Positions 60,834 to 64,000 of a DNA stretch of 64,000 nucleotides are shown one piece after another. The notes under the pieces were generated by a model that saw nothing but the letters and a program-made list of their open reading frames with translations, made no database searches and was not told the origin of the DNA. The number at the start of each line of letters is the position of its first letter. Positions within the stretch are counted from its first letter, which is position 1. A program made the translations under genes and the position numbers. This DNA comes from Myxococcales bacterium (GTDB lineage Bacteria; Myxococcota_A; Polyangia; Polyangiales; Polyangiaceae), in NCBI GenBank assembly GCA_903642325.1, contig CAHJWM010000010.1:59152-123151 (forward strand), written 5' to 3'.

Positions 60834-61068
60834 TCGCCATCCTCCGTCGCGCCGCTTAATAATTCATTCATTTCAACGGATTATAAAAAGCCGTGGGCGA
60901 ATTCGCATGCCCAGCGCACAGCGTGCGGCAGCGGGCTCGCGCCGCCGGTCGCCCCCGTGCGCTGCCGGGTCGTGAGCGAGATGCCGCAAACGAGCCATGG
61001 GTTGGCCGCTATGCAGCTGCCACATTCCGGGCTAAACCTCGAGCCTGAAATTTGTCGAGGGAGCGTAA
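60834..61068. promoter_or_regulatory. AT-rich intergenic upstream of tandem repeat lipoproteins
   Basis: There is no convincing gene here. An AT-rich island at about 60856-60890 contains TATAAA (60882-60887), a likely -10 for rightward transcription, although the matching -35 is poor. GAGGGAG six bases before ATG 61069 is a good ribosome-binding site. Confidence 0.4.
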
Positions 61069-61920
61069 ATGCGGTTTCCCCGCGCCAAGAGGTTTGGAAT
61101 GACGAGGATGAGCGAGGAACCCCTGAACTCCGCCCACGCCCAAGTGACGCGCGCACAGCGCGCCCCGCATTGGCTGCTGTTCGCGGCGGTCGGGTTCCAG
61201 TTGGGTTGTAATGGTACACGCCCCGGAGCTAATTCCGCCGCCGGCGCGATTGCGCGGGATACCAAGGTGATTCACCAAGCTTGCGACACCGGCTCCTCCG
61301 GCGCGGAGAAAATCGACGCCAATGGCGATGGCAAGGTCGACATCACGATCGTGCGCGACAACGGACGCGAGCAGTGTCGAGCGGTCGACTTGAATTTCGA
61401 TGGCGTGATTGACGCGTACACCTACTTCGACGGGAGCGGTCAGGTGGTGCGGCGCGAGAACGACTACGACAAGGACGGCTCGATAGACGAGGTCAGCACC
61501 TTCAAAGCGGGTCAAATCACCGAGAAAGACCAATCGACTTCCCTCGCAAAACGCTTGGATACTTGGGATTTTTACCAGGCCGGCGCGCTCGTGCGCACCG
61601 AACGTGACTCGAATGGGGACGGCGTCATCGATCAGTGGTGGGAGTATCCAAAGGCCGGTTGCCCATTGATTCATGCGGACGTGAACAATGATGGCCGCCC
61701 CGACCCCGGAGCCACGATCGACTATTGCAAGGAGACGGGCTACGTGCCGCCGGACCGGTCCGACAGGGCGCCGGCGAGCCCCACGTTCGACAGTAAGACG
61801 ACGATCCCCACGGAGACCGAGAATAAAATTCCCACCGAGACCAGCGCCCCCGCCACGGACAAGGCAACGCAGAGTGCGCCCGCGCCTGCGCCCGCGAGCA
61901 CGAAGGGGTCGAGCAAGTGA
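61069..61920 (+). CDS. lipoprotein with calcium-loop-like Asp repeats (first of a tandem pair)
   Basis: 283 residues. A long basic n-region precedes a hydrophobic core and the lipobox FQLGC. The mature protein carries five Asp-rich loops of EF-hand/thrombospondin-3 type: DANGDGKVD, DLNFDGVID, DYDKDGSID, DSNGDGVID and DVNNDGRPD, each D-x-[ND]-x-DG-x-x-D and spaced by about 30 residues. They are linked by strand-like segments. The tail is Pro/Thr/Ser/Ala-rich. It is expected at the cell envelope and should bind calcium. The stop overlaps the start of the next gene as GTGA. Confidence 0.82.
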   Translation: MRFPRAKRFGMTRMSEEPLNSAHAQVTRAQRAPHWLLFAAVGFQLGCNGTRPGANSAAGAIARDTKVIHQACDTGSSGAEKIDANGDGKVDITIVRDNGREQCRAVDLNFDGVIDAYTYFDGSGQVVRRENDYDKDGSIDEVSTFKAGQITEKDQSTSLAKRLDTWDFYQAGALVRTERDSNGDGVIDQWWEYPKAGCPLIHADVNNDGRPDPGATIDYCKETGYVPPDRSDRAPASPTFDSKTTIPTETENKIPTETSAPATDKATQSAPAPAPASTKGSSK

Positions 61921-62693
61921 CCAGGATGTATAATGGAAGGGGCAGGGTGCGCTCGGTAGTCCTCGTGCTCGTCTTGGCGGCGTGTGCGTGCGGTGGCTCG
62001 AATCACGACGCCAAAGGTCCGGCAATGGCCGGTGAGGTTGCAGGCGTTGCACCCGACGACCGTTCCCGCTGCGATTACAAAGGCCGTGGCGACCGAGAGG
62101 TCGTGGAAAGCCTGGGTCCGAGCGCCAAAACCGCCAACATCCGCCGTGTTTATGGGATAGTCGGCGAGGGTGAGGACCGCCACCGCGTGCTCTTGTGCCG
62201 CGAGGTCGACACCAACTTGGACGGCGTGAAGGACGTGGTCCGAACCTATACGGACAAGGGCGAGGCCCTGAACGAAGTTGCGGACACGAACTTCGACGGC
62301 AAGATGGACACCTGGATCACGTTTGCCAAGGGCCGAGTCGCCAAGCTGCGTCTCGATCATAACGGCGACGGTCAGGACGACGAGACTCGCTTCTACACGG
62401 CGGGCCAGTTGAGCCGAGCGCAGATCGACACCAACTACGACGGCAAGCCCGATGTCTGGGAGATTTACGACGACGGCAAGCTCGAGCGTCGCGGTGTGGA
62501 TCTCGACTTCGACGGCCACGTCGACCGCTGGGATCGCGACGAGATCGCGCTGCGCGAGGTCGAGCAGAAAGACCAAGCGGCCGAGGCGGCGGCCACCGCA
62601 GCCAGTGGCGGCGCTGGCACAAATGCCGGCTCGGCACCTGGGCTCGGTTCGGGGTCTGGCGGCGCGTCTGCCACGAGCGCGCGCGGCCGTTAG
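61917..62693 (+). CDS. lipoprotein with calcium-loop-like Asp repeats (second of a tandem pair)
   Basis: About 258 residues from GTG 61917 (GTGA overlap); ATG 61926 is an alternative. The lipobox is LAAC. Like its neighbour it has loops of the form D-x-[ND]-x-DG: DTNLDGVKD, DTNFDGKMD, DHNGDGQDD, DTNYDGKPD and DLDFDGHVD, separated by about 22-30 residues with strands between. A Gly/Ser/Ala-rich tail follows. The pair probably arose by duplication. Binding of calcium at the envelope is likely; the function is not known. Confidence 0.82.
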   Translation: MTRMYNGRGRVRSVVLVLVLAACACGGSNHDAKGPAMAGEVAGVAPDDRSRCDYKGRGDREVVESLGPSAKTANIRRVYGIVGEGEDRHRVLLCREVDTNLDGVKDVVRTYTDKGEALNEVADTNFDGKMDTWITFAKGRVAKLRLDHNGDGQDDETRFYTAGQLSRAQIDTNYDGKPDVWEIYDDGKLERRGVDLDFDGHVDRWDRDEIALREVEQKDQAAEAAATAASGGAGTNAGSAPGLGSGSGGASATSARGR

Positions 62694-62923
62694 GTTTGTC
62701 GCTCTTGCCAGCTCAGCTCGCGAAAACCTCGGTCGCGCTGGAGAGGAGCTGATTGATGGTCACCCGTCCCGGAACAGCTCGGCGCAGCCTTCGGCGTCGA
62801 AGCTCGACCTGCGCTCGTTGCTCAGCGATTCGAGGCGGACGGCGGCCTGACGACGGCGGCGCCACGAGCATCTGAAAGCAAGCAGAGCCCCAAGCCGCGC
62901 CCATGCTAAGGCATGCGCCACTC

Positions 62924-64000
62924 ATGGCAGACGAACGGCTTCAAAAGGTCTTGGCGCGCGCCGGCATCGCTTCGCGGCGAGCGGCCGAGGAATTGATCAC
63001 CAAAGGCCGCGTCAAGGTCGATGGCCGAGTCGTCGATCAGCTGGGCGTGCGTGTCGACCCGCGCAAAGCCAAGGTGGAGGTCGACGGCAATCGGCTGATG
63101 GCCGAGCCACTCGTGTACTTGGTCTTACACAAGCCACGTGGCGTCATGTGCACCTTGAACGACCCCGAGGGGCGGCCGACAATCGCCGAGTTATTGAAGG
63201 CGGTCGGGGTGCGAGTCGTACCGGTTGGGCGGTTGGATTTTCATACGAGCGGCGCGCTCCTGTGCACCAACGACGGCGATTTCTCGAATGCTCTCGCGCA
63301 TCCGCGCAATAAGGCCAAGAAAGTTTACGTCGCGAAAGTCCAAGGCTTGGTCCAAGACGATCAACTGCTGGAGTGGCGTAAGAGCATCGAGATCGACGGT
63401 CGCGCGACCGCGCCCGCGGAGGTTCGCCGGCTGCGCTTCGAAGGCGACAAAACGTGGCTCGAGCTCACGCTGCGGGAGGGTCGCAATCGTCAAGTACGGC
63501 GTCTGGGTGAGGCGACGGGGGCGCTCGTCATGCGCTTGGCGCGCATTTCGCACGCCGGAATCAACGCCGAAGATTTGCGCCCCGGCCAATGGCGGCATCT
63601 CAGCTTGGACGAGCTCGTCGCGCTCAAGAAGGAATTCGGCGTGCCGAGCCGCGTGCGCGCCGCCGGCACGGAAGCTTGGGAGATACAGGTAAAATCGAAT
63701 GCTCGCGTGCCACGCACCGCCGTGCCCAAGCGAGCCGAGGGCTCGCGGCCTCGGCCTGAGGCGCCTGCCGGCAAAACGCACCCGAGTCCCGCGCGCGGAG
63801 AGCGCCGTGAGTTCACGGGCAAAGATCGCTTCACGCGAGATCGCGTCGCCGTGCCGCGCGTCGATCGCAGCAACACGCGGCCCGAGCGCGGCAACACGCG
63901 GCCCGAGCGCGGCAATGCGCGGCCCGAGCGCAGCAACGCGCCCGACGGCACCATCCTGGAGAGCGAGCGCATCGTGGGCGTGTCGCGCTACATCACCAAC
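62924..64000 (+). CDS. RsuA/RluB-type pseudouridine synthase, 3' end outside the window (partial)
   Basis: 359 codons to the window edge, still open. From ATG 62924 (ATG 62903 in frame is a longer option) the S4 domain is DERLQKVLARAGIASRRAAE. The catalytic domain has VGRLDFHTSGALLCTND with Asp105, then REGRNRQVRRLGEATG. This is the RsuA/RluB/E/F group; the IASRR opening fits RluB (23S position 2605). The C-terminal extension from about residue 245 is Arg/Pro-rich and disordered and includes repeats. Confidence 0.9.
   Translation, partial: MADERLQKVLARAGIASRRAAEELITKGRVKVDGRVVDQLGVRVDPRKAKVEVDGNRLMAEPLVYLVLHKPRGVMCTLNDPEGRPTIAELLKAVGVRVVPVGRLDFHTSGALLCTNDGDFSNALAHPRNKAKKVYVAKVQGLVQDDQLLEWRKSIEIDGRATAPAEVRRLRFEGDKTWLELTLREGRNRQVRRLGEATGALVMRLARISHAGINAEDLRPGQWRHLSLDELVALKKEFGVPSRVRAAGTEAWEIQVKSNARVPRTAVPKRAEGSRPRPEAPAGKTHPSPARGERREFTGKDRFTRDRVAVPRVDRSNTRPERGNTRPERGNARPERSNAPDGTILESERIVGVSRYITN
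63866..63940 (+). repeat. 21-bp tandem repeats in the pseudouridine synthase tail
   Basis: Three and a half copies of a 21-bp unit like CGCGGCAACACGCGGCCCGA encode R-[GS]-N-[TA]-R-P-E repeats in the disordered C-terminal tail. In-frame length and a few base changes show an evolving expansion. Confidence 0.88.

Noticed and set aside
62713..62925. 70-residue minus-strand frame between lipoprotein and pseudouridine synthase genes
   Set aside because: Arg-rich composition, no ribosome-binding site or motif; I see no gene in this 230-bp gap.
1..64000. CRISPR arrays, tRNA, rRNA, insertion sequences, phage genes
   Set aside because: No spaced direct repeats, cloverleaf sequence, transposase or integrase motifs were seen on reading; the only repeats found are short in-frame coding repeats.

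Overview
The window is about 64 kb of dense, high-GC bacterial chromosome with short intergenic gaps and many stop/start overlaps (ATGA, GTGA, TGATG). Several features point to a myxobacterium-like member of the Myxococcota, probably of the Polyangia type. These are a Hanks-type kinase next to a SUMF1-fold protein, many TPR lipoproteins, a zinc-ribbon protein, a PilZ protein, an AgmX/PglI-type C-terminal domain, and short polysaccharide-export proteins paired with an outer-membrane barrel. This placement rests on gene content only. I saw no tRNA, rRNA, CRISPR array, insertion sequence or prophage gene.

Layout. 0-8 kb, mostly minus strand: a zinc-ribbon protein cut by the window edge, an outer-membrane barrel, an operon running kinase - SUMF1 protein - TrmJ-like methyltransferase - threonine aldolase - TPR lipoprotein, and a CpsB-type tyrosine phosphatase. 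8-16 kb: an ArsA-like ATPase, the GTPases Era and Der, a GT39-type glycosyltransferase, a PilZ protein and a membrane desaturase. 16-29.7 kb: an ECF sigma/anti-sigma pair transcribed away from a seven-gene envelope cluster. That cluster holds an Ala/Pro-rich secreted protein, three large TPR proteins, a small periplasmic protein, a three-segment membrane protein and an FHA-like/TonB-like protein, and its order resembles gltC/D/E/F/G (or nfsC-G) of Myxococcus. 29.8-32.6 kb: a near-consensus housekeeping promoter drives a small secreted protein, a beta-barrel and a short OPX polysaccharide exporter.

32.6-38.4 kb: an outer-membrane protein, Maf, a second GT39-like enzyme, a small conserved-looking protein, an RluA-family pseudouridine synthase, and a leucine-rich-repeat protein with a small membrane protein. 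38.5-43.9 kb: MoxR ATPase, acyl carrier protein and two unusual two-part ketosynthases, tightly packed. 44-48 kb: small lipoproteins, a class II amidotransferase-like protein without its nucleophile, a haem-oxygenase-like di-iron protein and a PDZ lipoprotein. 47.8-60.8 kb: mainly housekeeping genes (YgfZ, cysteine synthase, enoyl-CoA hydratase, MazG, RlmN, biotin carboxylase, phosphohexomutase, an M16 peptidase pair, LepA) and a ribbon-helix-helix protein with a clear promoter. 61-64 kb: two tandem lipoproteins with calcium-loop-like repeats and an RsuA/RluB pseudouridine synthase that runs off the end.

The most promising candidates for new biology are the Glt/Nfs-like trans-envelope cluster, with its own sigma/anti-sigma pair and a bipartite polysaccharide exporter next door, and the MoxR-ACP-double-ketosynthase operon. 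All functions are inferred from sequence motifs read by eye; no database search was possible.
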